Origin: Andrena cerasifolii
Lineage: Eukaryota; Arthropoda; Insecta; Hymenoptera; Andrenidae
Direction of reading: 5' to 3'
NCBI RefSeq assembly: GCF_050908995.1
Contig: NC_135119.1
Location: forward strand, 18,436,001-18,500,000
DNA length: 64,000 nt
Shown: piece by piece, positions 10,849 to 23,407 of the stretch
Layout: each line of letters opens with the position of its first letter
Numbering within the stretch: the stretch's first letter is position 1
Notes under the pieces: model-generated
The model's input: only the letters and a program-made list of their open reading frames with translations
The model's database searches: none
Told to the model about the DNA's origin: nothing
Made by a program: the position numbers and the translations under genes

Positions 10849-13800
10849 ATGGCCTCGTCAAATAAAAAATTTCAAATTGGTTCTGCCTGGTTTCAAACGA
10901 AAATTAACCTAAGGCCGCAGCGTCGAGGTATTCATCACGTTACCGAAGAGATATTAAGAAGAATCCCGGAACTCCGAGAATTCGCGGTCGGAATTTGTCA
11001 CATACAAAGTAAGTGAATTCTTGTGACAAGAAACGACTGCATTACAGATATCACTGTTCTTAGAGAATTCCATTAAACTTTCGATATTAATATGTATATA
11101 AAACTTTCTTATATTCGCTTTTCGGTTCAATCAATTATGTGGATTGCTTGTTATATTTGAAGCAAGAGGAACATTTACTGTATATAACCTATGTTTTATA
11201 GCAAGTTATAGCTTGGTTTATAGTTTATAGTAGACCTGTTTGTGCATACACACTTATAGGTATAATATGCATTAATGCGTGCGTGTGTACATGAATTTAA
11301 TCCTGCTCAAATCTATCAAAACACTGACCCCTTCTTGGTCAATAACCAAACTTGGAGATTTCACTAATTTAAATTCTTGTTAAGAAAGAGCTGGAAATGT
11401 ATTTCAGTGTTTGATGGAAGCGATCAAGGGGGGAATCCTATTTCTTGGGCTAAAAAGAGCAAAACTTGGGATTTTTTTGTCAACAAACTAGCTATTCGAT
11501 TCATCTGAAATTTGGACCATGCATTTATGCATCTTTCAAGAAGCTGCAGACTTTTTTCATTAATTTTTAATAATAAATATAGGAGTTATGCGTGATGTAC
11601 CAACATGCCGCATAAAATTCATCGTCCGCTGGTGTGCATGATATTTATCTTCCAGGTAATCCGAAACAGAAAAATGAAACAGCGTTCTACTTTATACATA
11701 TGTAGCTTCAGTTTGGTGAACCAGAATAAAATAAAAAAATTTATTGAGGAGAGTGGTGAGTTTTCAAACTGAACGGTCTGAACATTTAATTTTCGCTATC
11801 CAATTCTGCGCCAATTTTCCTATGTAACAAAAGAAGTATATACTACTTATCGGTATTCTGGTTCATCAAACTGAAGCTGCATATGTGTAAAGTAAAACGC
11901 TGTTTCATTTTTCTGTTTCAGATTACCTGGAAGATAAATATCATGCACAACAGTGGATGATGAGTTTTGTGAAGTGTGATGATCATGCATAGAGGTAGGC
12001 TCTCACTACGCCTCGCCTCGGTGCAACTTCTTTTCACACTCGCATCTAGGCTCGTCTCGCCTCGGGTTTTCTGTACCTGAAGTTATCTGAGCTTGCCTCG
12101 GTTCATGTGTTTGGCCAGTTGCTCGGAGAACCTCTTCCTTCCTCTTTTAGCAGTCACCAAAAGCAGTGGCATTGCATCCACTTACACTAGGCCCCGCCTC
12201 AGCTCGCCTCCCCTCTCTTCCCCAAAATATTCTTCAGGAAGAAACTGCGGTTTGGAGTCGCGCCGAGGCGAGGTGCAGTGTGAGTTAAATTGTCAAAATA
12301 CATAAGAAAAGCATAGGAAGAATAAAATGAGCCAAAACGCAGTGAGAACCTACCTTTACTCCTATATTTATTATCAGAAATTAATGAAAAAATCACTGTA
12401 ACTTCTTCAAAGATGCATAACAACATGGTCCAATTTTTAGGTAAATCGAATTGCTAGTTTCTTAAAAAAAAAATTCTCCAATTTTGCTATGGTTTTAGCC
12501 CATAAAATAGGATTCGCCATTATAACAACGTGTACACGCACTGGTAACGTTTAACCGTGTGTAATAAATAAAAAGTGCCCTGTAATATTAAACGACGCCA
12601 GGCTGAAAAACATTTTGTTTCACACTATTCGAATAACGTTAAGTACTAATTTTAATGGAATTAATAAGAATCTTTACATTTTTAAAAGATTTTAGAGATT
12701 CACAATGTCTGTGGAACTTCTAAAATTGTATTTGTACAATTTGTAAAATATACATAGGGATAATACAAATTTTTTAGTTGTTTTCAAATACGAGAAATTA
12801 TTCCTCCTGTAATTTTCAGTTCTTCACACGTCCGCGAGTTTAGCATTAAATGAAAACTGGGATCCAGATGTTAGAGATGACGTGGAAATGATGCTTAATA
12901 AAATAGTTCCTGAAGGTTTGTCCTATAGACACAGTTGCGAGGGGCCAGACGATATGGTAAGTTTGCGTGGTCTTTGCGTAGTTTTTGAAACTAGGTCGTG
13001 CAATGCATGTACACATATTTGCGAGATTTTCGTAAACTTTAAAGTTGCTAGGTGAAAAAATATTTAATGTTAAGTGGTCATTCTGGTAATCACGCCGCAA
13101 CATTCAGGCTTCTTTTTCTCAGTGAATACAATGAATAACAATGTCAATTTTTTTTTCATTTATTAAGCTACTTATAATGTATGCGGAACAATTATTTAAA
13201 TACACTTTTAATTGTGCTTTTTCAATGTTATCTGGAGTTAAAAATCGCACCTTTGAAAAGACGGCGGGAGTGATTTCGGCTCACAGACTCATCTGAAACA
13301 AAAAAACCAAGCTGATTCTTAATCATTATGAGTACCGCTATCGCAGGTGCCAGAATTAGCCACGTAAGTCAAAATTTAACAAAATTGCGCGCATTCAAAC
13401 TTCAAGAATGGAAAATTTCGAAACTTGAAGTTTGAATGCGCGCAATTTTGTTAAATTTTGACTTACGTGGCTAATTCTGGCACCTGCGATAGCGGTACTC
13501 ATAATGATTAAGAATCAGTTTGTTTTTTTTTGTTTTAGATGAGTCTGTGAGCTGAAATCACTCCCGCCGTCTTTTCAAAGGCGCGATTTTGAACTCCAGA
13601 TAACATTGTAAAAACACAATTAAAAGTGTATTTAAACAATTGTTTCGTATACATTATAAGTAGATTAGTAAATGAAAAAAAAAGTTTGACATTGTTATTC
13701 ATTGTATTCACAGAGAAAAAAAACCTAAATGTTGCCGAATTTTGCGGCGTGATTACCAGAATGACCCCTTAACATCGTATATGAAGAATTTTTATAACAG

Positions 13801-14200
13801 ATTTTAAAAGCTAAATATAATTTCAGTTTCCTTTTAAGTAATAAACTTCTGTTAGCGAAAGTTCGAATGCACTGTGCATTTCAAACACGCATAATAAATG
13901 GTTCTATAAGAGTACAAGTTTGTTTAATCTGTACGTGTATGCTATAAAACTGTATACTTCTTCTCATAATTGCCTTATTTATAGCCAGCACATGTAAAGG
14001 CATGTTTTCTGGGCTCGTCGTTGAGTATTCCAATTACTGATGGCCAATTGACTTTGGGTGCATGGCAAGGGATTTGGCTGTGCGAACATCGTAACGATGC
14101 TGGAAGTCGCAAAGTAGCTATAACATTGACTGGTTGCCTCAGGGATCCTGCAAGTAGTCCTTTGAGTCCTGTTAGCCCTATCGCTTCTACTAGCAGCTAG
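10849..14200 (+). CDS. YjbQ / UPF0047 family protein
   Basis: Three exons: 10849-11008, 12820-12956 and 13985-14200; 170 residues in frame. The protein matches the YjbQ family, small beta-rich proteins that form trimers in bacteria and archaea, where weak thiamine-phosphate-synthase-like activity has been reported; the animal role is not established. Visible family signatures: RGIHHVTEEILR near residue 27, LHTSASLALNENWDPDVRDD across the exon 1-2 junction, GPDDMPAHVK across the exon 2-3 junction, and LGAWQGIWLCEHRNDAGSRK near residue 125. Relative to bacterial homologues of about 138 residues there is a 12-residue N-terminal extension and a Ser/Pro-rich tail of about 20. No signal peptide is apparent. 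Both introns are swollen by foldback repeats. Poly(A) signals AATAAA occur near 14441 and 14507. Three properly spliced introns-flanked exons indicate a long-resident gene, not bacterial contamination. Confidence 0.93.
11432..12517. repeat. Nested foldback complex in intron 1 of the YjbQ-family gene
   Basis: Outer arms 11432-11587 and 12354-12517 are inverted copies (for example GGGCTAAAA, TTGGACCATG and AATAAATATAGGAGT on the left and their complements on the right). Inside, 11611-11728 and 11850-11977 form a second inverted pair sharing TATTTATCTTCCAGGTAATC and AAAAATGAAACAGCG. A third pair (AGGTAGGCTCTCACT near 11995 and AGTGAGAACCTACCT near 12340; GCCTCGCCTCGGTGCA and its complement) lies between the second pair and the right outer arm. 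This looks like elements inserted into elements. Confidence 0.75.
13067..13775. repeat. Long foldback element, arms about 340 bases, in intron 2
   Basis: 13067-13406 is repeated as the reverse complement at 13424-13775 with few mismatches and a central spacer of about 17 bases. Ends read ATGTTAAG...CTTAACAT. Highly matched stretches include TGGTCATTCTGGTAATCACG and GACTTACGTGGCTAATTCTG. No reading frame is present. Once transcribed with the gene it would fold into a long double-stranded RNA. Confidence 0.85.
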
Positions 14201-17200
14201 GACCACTCGCACCCCCAAAGGCGTAGCAAACGTCATCTGGGCATATCTACATCCATCTATTCAAGCTAGCAGCCGCTTAACTTTAGTAAGATTCTAAGAG
14301 TATAAGTTAAAAAGAGTGTATGGATACTTTAAAAGTATACACATAAATATACGCCGTGTATATTCATTCGTATTATGGGATTTAGTGATTTTTATCTGTG
14401 CATAATTTTTAATACGATAAAAATTATTGACAATATTTATAATAAATTCTCATATCTGTATATGAAAGAGATACTTTTATTTGTACTTCAAACAGGTATA
14501 TAAATAAATAATAAATTTACGTTCCACGATGCTTGAACAGTAAAAGAGGTATTTATTTACGATTTAAGTTAACAGTGACGGTGAAGAGGTACGGTTCATT
14601 AAACGTAATGTTGTTCAGTAGTTATAAGCTGCCAAGGCGAATGTATATTATATACATTGTAAAGGATAAAAATTAATTAGTGCAAGTATCCAGCACTCTT
14701 GATTGCTCTTAGATAAAATTAATGCATTCCGATATAATGCGTCCAATACTCCGAATTTAATTATATAGCTTTATTTAAGAAAACATTTTGTAAAAAAAAT
14801 GATTAACAAGGAAAATGGCATTAATAGATACTCGGTTGAGGACTTGCATTATTTTTTACGATATGTAAGGAGATCTCAGCTTGAGTACGCGCAATATGTT
14901 ACAACTTTCTAACTCACTGCTTATCATAATAGGGTAGGCATTTCTAATGACGTTTCCAATGCATTGGGGGTGTATATAGAGTATAATTCACACTTCTTTG
15001 CTGTGCTAATACATTTCTACTAGAGATATTTACATAGATTGTAATAATAGTCTGGACATGTGGACAAGTCAGTATGAAAGTAGAGCAATTAAGGAAATCA
15101 TGAAATTATGCAAATAATGATTTAGAATAATTACTGTATTACACCGTTAGGTATTTGTCAATATAACAAAAAAAATGTGTAATTTAGAAATCTCGATTCA
15201 TCTAACTGAAATGTGTGAAATGTCATCTAGGGATCTAGCACCGCAAAGAGTTGTAAGTAAAATTACTTATAATGTTATTGAATTAACCAAAGCTTATCAT
15301 GGGAGCTTGTTGACATATACATATAATATACATACATACATACATACATGCATACATGCTGTTAAGCGAACAGTTTATGTTAGTTGTTAATCTTTCTCAT
15401 ATGTAGCATAAATGGTCGTCCATTATGATTAGTGGATATTGCTTTGATATAAAGTGTCCGATGCAGTTCATATAGCTTAATAAACATTAACAGCTCAAGA
15501 AATGTAACATTATCAAAAATTATAATAATCAAGGTGACAGATTTGTAATAAAATTTTATATTTCTTTTGTCCATAATAAGAATCATGGACCAGATTGGTA
15601 CACTTTGCTACGTAACGTTAAAAATTTAAGAACTAAAAAGTTATGTGCAACGTAATCCTAATTTCTTCGATGTGCCCAATAAAGCAGGTTCTTGAACGCG
15701 TAAAATTTATAAGGATGATGATGAACATGATAAATAATATTCAGGTTTAAAAAAAGAATTAATACTTTATTCTGTAATTAATATATGTAAGTAATAGTAA
15801 TTTTCTGATAATCTCGCATACAAGGTTCATTTTATAAATTAGGTAATCTGTAAACTATCATATTTGCAAAGCAATTACTGCGACCGGTAATACATTTTAC
15901 AAATTAAAGGTACATAAATCTTTAATTCCCTTTTAACATTTACGAAGTGATTAGTACACATGTTTGAGTTTTCAATAAAATTTCATTAAACTGTTTCGTC
16001 GAAATTAATATCATAGTACATTATTTTAAATGATGCTGAAAGATCGACCAGTTCTTTTGTAATGAAATTGTGCATCTTCTTAAAATCCAGATTTACTAAC
16101 GAATATTAATAAGAGATTAATGAATATTTCTCTTTTCGTTTACATTGGAATCCCTCAGATTATGTAAAATGCATGTTCGATAATTATCGTGTAATCGTTA
16201 TTATTATTATTATGAAAAATTTACAAACTTGACGAATTTATAAACATCCATCAGCTGAAATTATAGAATAAAGAGAATTTAAATCTTATATTTATTACGT
16301 GTCTTGTAAGAAATTAATATTTCGTACTGGCAATTGATTAAAGTTAAGCTTATATAAGAAGATACCTACCATATAAATTATAAGTAACACTTATAACGTT
16401 ATCTTTCATTTATATATGCAGAGTACTATAATTTCGTATAGCTTCCGAATGTTTTGAGAAAAGTTTCCTTATATTATTTCAACAAGTAATGTCAAAATCG
16501 TTGATGTAATATAATTGTGTGTACAATCTACAAAGTTGTTCAAAGATTTTTTAATATTTTCCTATCTGTATGAGAATCAAATGCTACACTTACTAATATC
16601 ATCAACCATACTTTACCCTGTGTGCAGTGAATGATTTAATGAAAATATTGAGAAGAAACGTTTAAGTGTAAAGTAGTTTTGTGCAACTATTTCCTACAAT
16701 ATTGCATTTTTTTTTACTTTTAATACCATTTAATAATTTATTTAGAGAATACAGAGTTTATTATTTATTTTATAAGTAACGAACGCGGAAGTTTAATCTA
16801 ATGTTTGAGAACAACTATAAATTGTATCTTAATATGCAGCTACTGAGCAGAATATATTTGTACCCAGATAAATAATTCACGTTTAACGCATACACGTTTT
16901 TCTGATTGTTTAACTTATCGAATACTTATACAATTTTCTAAATGTATAAAATTTTATTAGTTTTTATTTAGCTGGATATAGTGGACCTACATCATTATAA
17001 ATTTAAAAAAATTGCATACATTAGGATCATACATACGATGTGTATTGGGTACTATTATAAATTAAATTTAAAATTACTAAATGTACATATTAAATTATGT
17101 TTAGACGAGAAACAGTGAGAATATCATAATGAAGTTTAATTGCAAGTATTGTATATTATCCTTAAAACTGTAGAAATTAGTATAGTTTTTATGAAATAAG

Positions 17201-19984
17201 AACTAATATGACCGATAATTATGCTACTTGAAAAGGACTTCGCAACATGAAAAGAACAAAATACAAGATTATGTATTCTATCATATGACTGAAGTTTGCT
17301 CTATTTAACATATTTTTAATTTTTATACCAGCTTATTTACTTGTAATTAAAGAAATAAAACTATCAACTTGCATAACATCAAATTCGACACATTTGTTAG
17401 TTTATAAAATATTTTATTAATATCCCAGAATTATATTTGATATAGTTCCGCATTAGATAAAACAACATATTACACAATATTGAAAACAGTAAATGAAGCT
17501 ACAAATGAAAAAGTAGTAAGTTGAAAGCAAATTAGTTTATTTTTATCTACACCAATCAATTAAAAAATTATCGTTGATTTAGACGTAAATTATGAGTATA
17601 CCAAAAAAGTTGACGATACAGCAAAAGTAGGTAGGATGCATAAAAATATACTTATATATATTTATATGGCTGCATAAAATAATTTTCCGAAGAACAACGT
17701 TCCAAAATTTAATTTTAGTATTATTTGAAATTTTCTTTATAACAATTTTGTTAATTTAATATGCATACATTATATTTTCGCATGATATATAGATAGAAAT
17801 TTTGAACCTTCTCTGTCTATATAAGGTAATTTAATATTTGGGATATAAATATAAACATCAAGTTTAAGAAAAAGATGAGCCAAGTACATGCATATAATAT
17901 TTATCTGTAAAATGAAGAAATAACATGGTAATTATTTCTCTTAAATATATACATATAACTAATGCATGTATACATATACATATATAAGTTGAAGTGATAG
18001 GAGCATACACAAAATTATGTTTCCACATTTATTATAAAAAAATTAGGATTTTAAATTACATACATGGAATACTGTAGATGCACTAAGATACGAGCAATGG
18101 AAAAGTAAATTATTTATTTAACTGCAAATAATGAAACAGGGTTAATATATATATATAAATTTTTAAATTAAGTGAAAATCCCGGTTAAATGAATTAGTAC
18201 TTTCGCAGATTCTAAAGTTTTGTATACGAAGATAGTTAATGTCTTTTTAATTATTTCTTTGCAAATGTAACTGCTACTACTTATTTCACTAGGTCTATCT
18301 TTGATGTACATCAAAACCCACGCCAAGTTTTTTTTACATTACTGTTTGTTTTATCTCTAAAACATTTATAATCAGAATGGATGAGTATGTATATATAATT
18401 ACTTTTCTTTGGTGCATAGGTTCCTTCAGTTAGCCAAATCTCTTCAAAACTATGAACTTCTGCCTCTTGAAAAATTTACCTTAGGCGAAGAAGCTTAAAA
18501 ACAGATTATTAGATTATGTGCCATTACATGCTAATTGAATTATAATCTCAAATATACGTTTTATTAATATATATACTTTATTGATTCATTTGAACTAGCA
18601 TAGGTAATAGCGTCGATTTGGCAAATATGAAACAGATGTTACTTAACAACATTGTTGTTACAAAGTTGAAAAATCTTATTAGCATTATTACTATTACATC
18701 AATGTAACTCTTCATGTTTGAATATATATTTATAAAAACAGTTATTCTTTAAAAGTCTCTGTAAAAGTGGTCTCTAATAACAGTTGCCTTAGAATACCAT
18801 CTTAAAAATTATGTTCTTTTAATCTCATTAGCTTTTTATAGATACGATAATAACAATAAATCTTTATGTACTTATATGCAACTTATTAAAATATTGCACT
18901 TATGTATTTAAATTGTTACTCTACTTTATATGAGATAATATTGGTCTTGGAATATGAATTACATACTTTCATATCGTATATCAAGTGGCAGCCATTAATA
19001 TGTAATTTAGACATGGAAACGCTGTAATCGCATTATATTATATCGAACCAATACATACGTCCTCGTTACGATTAACGAGATCGTGTTGTAAAAATTTGCA
19101 CAATGCGTCAGTATAATATTGTAATAAGCTATACATTTTTTATATATAAAGCATTTTATCCGTAACAGATATTATAATCATTACTATGTATGAAAATATA
19201 TATTGACATTGCTTTGAGAATAATAGTATCGTAGACTTACAATTTAATATTCTACACGCTTCCTTTCATATTCTCGCTTCCAATCAGAGTTTAATATAGC
19301 TAATTTCAACATTCTTTAGTATGGAGATATATTCATCCAAACTTATTACATTTTAATAACTGACATTTCTAGTAACACTTTTATTATAGCTTCCGTGGGA
19401 CTTATTTGAATTTTTCTGTAGACGAAGAGAGCAATTCTGGATCAATATATTAAACGCAGTTTAAAACATATGTGTATACGATGATATTAAAATATTGTGA
19501 TGTAATCAATATGTCGATGAAGATCGGTTCATTCGATATTTCTGTAATTGCATATGTTCTTTATCCTTAAACGAGTAATTAAAATAAAATACTTTGAAGA
19601 AAAGTTTATATTATAGTTATATGTACTGTGGTGACTGTTAGTGTACGTTTATGTACTAGTGTACAGTAGTCATTGCTTTATTTTATTTTCACAGCTAAAA
19701 CAAATATTCTTTTTAAACAGCGTTTAAAGCGTCGCTATACTTTGGACTAAAGGTAATTTGTGACGAAATTATTTATCATTAGACAACAATACAGCAAAAT
19801 AATAGAGAGACAAAGATTAAGAAATAATAATCGATATAAAAAAGTTATGTTATCTCCGTATGTTATGGTCGCTAAAGTATGGATAACATAATGTCAGAGT
19901 ATTCTCGTATTACATTAAAGTTTTGCCTACAAATTCCAATTAAAAGTAGATTAGTTTTACAAAATAATATACAGAAGTATACAT
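14201..19984. other. 5.8-kb AT-rich gene-free interval
   Basis: Between two convergent genes. No coding exon, RNA gene or clear transposon was recognised on either strand; only low-complexity AT-rich DNA with short repeats such as (CATA)n near 15330. Parts will be 3' untranslated sequence of the flanking genes. Confidence 0.5.
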
Positions 19985-22900
19985 TCAGTTGATTTGTGGA
20001 TTTAAAATGTGATTAACAAGTTTTGGTAAAGTCTTACCATTTGCTTTATTATTATTAGGCTCGTTGAATTCTTGATAATTTTCGGGTATCGGATGTGGTC
20101 CCGGAGTTCTTAAATCGTTTGCTTTGTCTTGAACTTCTTTAAACGAGGCTTTAATATTATCTAATGCAGTGCCTAATCCTGTTTTAATCTGATTAAATTC
20201 GTGTGTCACCAGCGAGAGCCGGCCCAAAAGATAATTCAAGTTTTCGTCCACTTCTGTCATGCGTTTCGTTATTTCGCTCACCTGCATACATAAATATTTA
20301 TTGTACTATGTCGAATGCGCTGCGTTCCCCAATTCGCATTCAATCCTTACGTACCTTAGTTTCCATTCCACCCATAGTGGAAGTTGTACCATTAACATAT
20401 TCCTCATTCTGCTTGTGTAACTTATCCAATGCTTTCGCACTTTCTGTCATTTGCTGATACATAACATTTATTTGTCGCCACACCTGTCACGAAACAAGAG
20501 ATTTTTGGAGAAGATTGATTTTATAAAGAGAATTCACATTTGATTGCTACCTGATTCATTTCTTGTTCCATTTTAGTGGTCAAGTTTGCCAGAGCACCGT
20601 TCTGATTGTCCATAATATCATTCGATATACCATCGAATCTTTGATTAAGAGTATTATTGATATTTACGCCTTGCGCTTTCACCAAATCCCCTACTTCCAA
20701 AAGAATTTGGTGCACTCCGTATTCTACTCTTTTTTTAGTATCCAAAACGTGATCAGCCATGGAGACCATTACAGATTGACCCTTTTCAAGATGATGTAAT
20801 TCTTGATTTACATGCTCAGCATTATTTGCCAAATCCATTCTAAAATTTCGTAAAATACTCGATAAGGTAGTGACATTAATTCTTTTCATTTTTTTAACAA
20901 TGCATCCGTTGCTTTCAAAGTGTTTAATATTTTAGAAATGTAGCTATAAAACAAATAATTGTTTAATAAATATTACATTCTATCGTACAGTAGCGGACGA
21001 AAGAAAGTTTTTTTTTTAGAAGGTAGAAGGATTAGCTTGCTAAGTGACGTGTTTCGCCGTTTTGAAAAAAAATCAATTGGTCGGTATAGCAAATGAAATA
21101 GTAAAAGTCCTTTTTTTAAACTTTTTTTGTGAGCCTGTAATGAAAATTCAAAAAACCCGTTTCCAGATTGAAGTAAGTTGTATTCATGCCTAAAATTTCA
21201 TGAAAATCGGTTAACGTTGCTCTGAGCTATAAACGCTTAAAGACCGCAGAATTCGTGAATTTCCCGATGCTTTCGTCTTCGGCTTTTTCGTGTACTTAAC
21301 GTAATTTTTTTATTTTTTTTAAGTTTTTTATGGATAGAAATATTATAGACTAATTTTAATTTTAGGAACAACTTGAATTTGAAATATTATTTGTTGTCAA
21401 GAATACTCAAATGTATAGTAATATTACCTAAGAGCTCCTATTGTCTCTTTCGTATCATTTTTAGCCTCCATCAATTTATCATCAATATCATTGATTCCTT
21501 TGGTAACAATATCCTTTAAGTTATGTTTAGCTTCTTGTAAGCGTGTTTGGGTCTCATTATGTAGGGTTTGCAACTCGCTAATCCTAATAATAAAATTTAA
21601 TGTATATCCACATTTTGTTTTCAAATAATTAATGTCTGAATTTTCATTCCATACTTTATAAAAGAATCATCTCTTATAACAATGGTAGTAAAAATGAAGA
21701 ACCTTTAAGTAATAAGTATTACATTTTACTCTTTAAAGAGCTTTCTGTTTCTGTAATATTTATTACTTATAATAGGTATTACATGTTCGTTTAATTTATG
21801 TAAACTTTAATAAAAATAATATCAACATACCTTGGTAAATTTTTAATCTGATCAGAAGTATCTTCTAATAGTTTCTGAATGGGATGCAGGGCTTCTACGT
21901 AATGTTCCATATTAGAAGCAAAATTAAATTGAGGCTCGTTTAATATCTTTTTAATATTCTGTGATTGTTCCCTGACTTTTTCCAATGAAATCTCAAGGTC
22001 GCTAATTCTTGAACCAATATCCTGGATCTACGGAACATTCAGTTTCAACATGTTTCTTAACATATGATGTATGTATAATAGGGCGGAGCGATACGAAATA
22101 GGTGAAAATTTAAATTTGAATTTTCAGTTGGCCTGGGTGCAGGATAGTTGTCTTTTGATTAATCGAACACAACTGTAAAAAAAATATTCATGTTTGCAGG
22201 TTCCTTTTTCTCTTAAAAATGTAAAAAATAAGATTCACATTGTGAATTTTTACATTTTTAAGAGAAAAAGGAACCTGCAAACATGAATATTTTTCCAAAA
22301 TAAGATTCACATTGTGAATTTTTACATTTTTAAGAGAAAAAGGAACCTGCAAACATGAATATCTTTCCTCATTTTTTTTACAATTTTCGCCTATTTAGTA
22401 TCGCTCTGCCCTAATGTATAAGTTTCTTACCTCTGCTAATAATGCTTGTATCGTCCCTGATTGAACAGTTGTGGTTTCCTTTAATTTGATCGCTTCTGTT
22501 TTCAACGCTGCCTCTGCTTTCGAAATTCTGTCCATCAACAGTAATTCTGTGTCATTCAATTTTGAGAAAATAAGAGAGACGTTCTCAGCAAGGGGTGACA
22601 GAACGTCTGGTCGATTGTTTACTTCGGAAACTTTGTTTTCGATATCTGTAAGCCATCCCTCCAAACGGCTTTCCAAATCTTCCAAAGTATCGACAGTCTT
22701 TTGCATTTGTATTCTTTCTCGCTCGTCTCTCTAAACGAAATAAGAACTTTCTATGAAGTATTATAACGGTATATATGTATGAAAATCGGACTCCTCTGAA
22801 CATTGAAAAATGAAATTTGAGATTGAAAGATCATTATAAATCTGTTAACGTGTAATTATATAATTTTCGTTTACATAAGAAATTGTACTTGCATGCTTCA

Positions 22901-23407
22901 AATCATTCTCCACTGTTCTGCTTGTTGAAATACTCTATTAATTAATAAAATACCTGGGAAATTAATTGCTCAACTCCAGTGACTCTTTCGTCAAGTTTTG
23001 TCAACTTAAATTTTATCTCGTCAATTGGTAATACGCGTTTCGTCAACAGCGCCAGTGACTTTTTCAGCTGTTCTCCCAATTGGCGCTCTCGTGCCTCGTG
23101 CCTCTCTAATTTATCGGTATTTTCACGCATCATATGCACCAAACTTAACATTGCATCTTTAATATCTTCGTGTCTAAGAAGGAATTTTTTCTTGTAATAA
23201 AGATATCAAATAAAAATCCAGGAGTATAAATATAATAATCGTGCAATACAGTTTTATGAAATATTTTCAATTAAAAATCTGGTTTATATCATTGGTATTC
23301 AAGTTGTAAGAATGAAATGGTGAATATAAAACTTACGTAATCTCTCTAGCACTACCAAGATTTGTGACACAAAGTAAATGTAAAACCAGTATCAAGATAC
23401 ACTTCAT
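19985..23407 (-). CDS. Secreted coiled-coil protein, function unknown
   Basis: Eight minus-strand exons: 23407-23337, 23173-22954, 22730-22431, 22027-21831, 21583-21428, 20911-20551, 20483-20355 and 20281-19985; 576 residues in frame. The start MKCILILVLHLLCVTNLGSA is a clear signal peptide with likely cleavage before REIT. Almost the whole mature chain is predicted helix rich in Leu, Lys, Glu and Gln with heptad spacing (LVHMMRENTDKLERHEARER; DLESRLEGWLTDIENKVSEV), interrupted by short Pro/Asn breaks. NxS/T sites such as NVS, NDT, NET and NGT are present, consistent with secretion. The C-terminal 40 residues (TPGPHPIPENYQEFNEPNNN onward) are Pro/Asn-rich and not helical. No fibrinogen, EGF or laminin globular domain is visible, and no second membrane segment. 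It may form an extracellular rod or oligomer. I do not recognise a named family. Confidence 0.8.
22081..22411. mobile_element. TA-flanked miniature element inside intron 3 of the coiled-coil gene
   Basis: Terminal inverted repeats GGGCGGAGCGATACGAAATA and TATTTAGTATCGCTCTGCCC are each bordered by TA, as in Tc1/mariner-type insertions. The interior holds one forward arm and two inverted arms of the same unit (CAGGTTCCTTTTTCTCTTAA and its complement twice), so one arm has been duplicated. Length 331 bases, no coding frame. Confidence 0.8.

Noticed and set aside
12093..12426. Open frames on both strands
   Set aside because: They lie inside the nested foldback complex and have no host-protein character.
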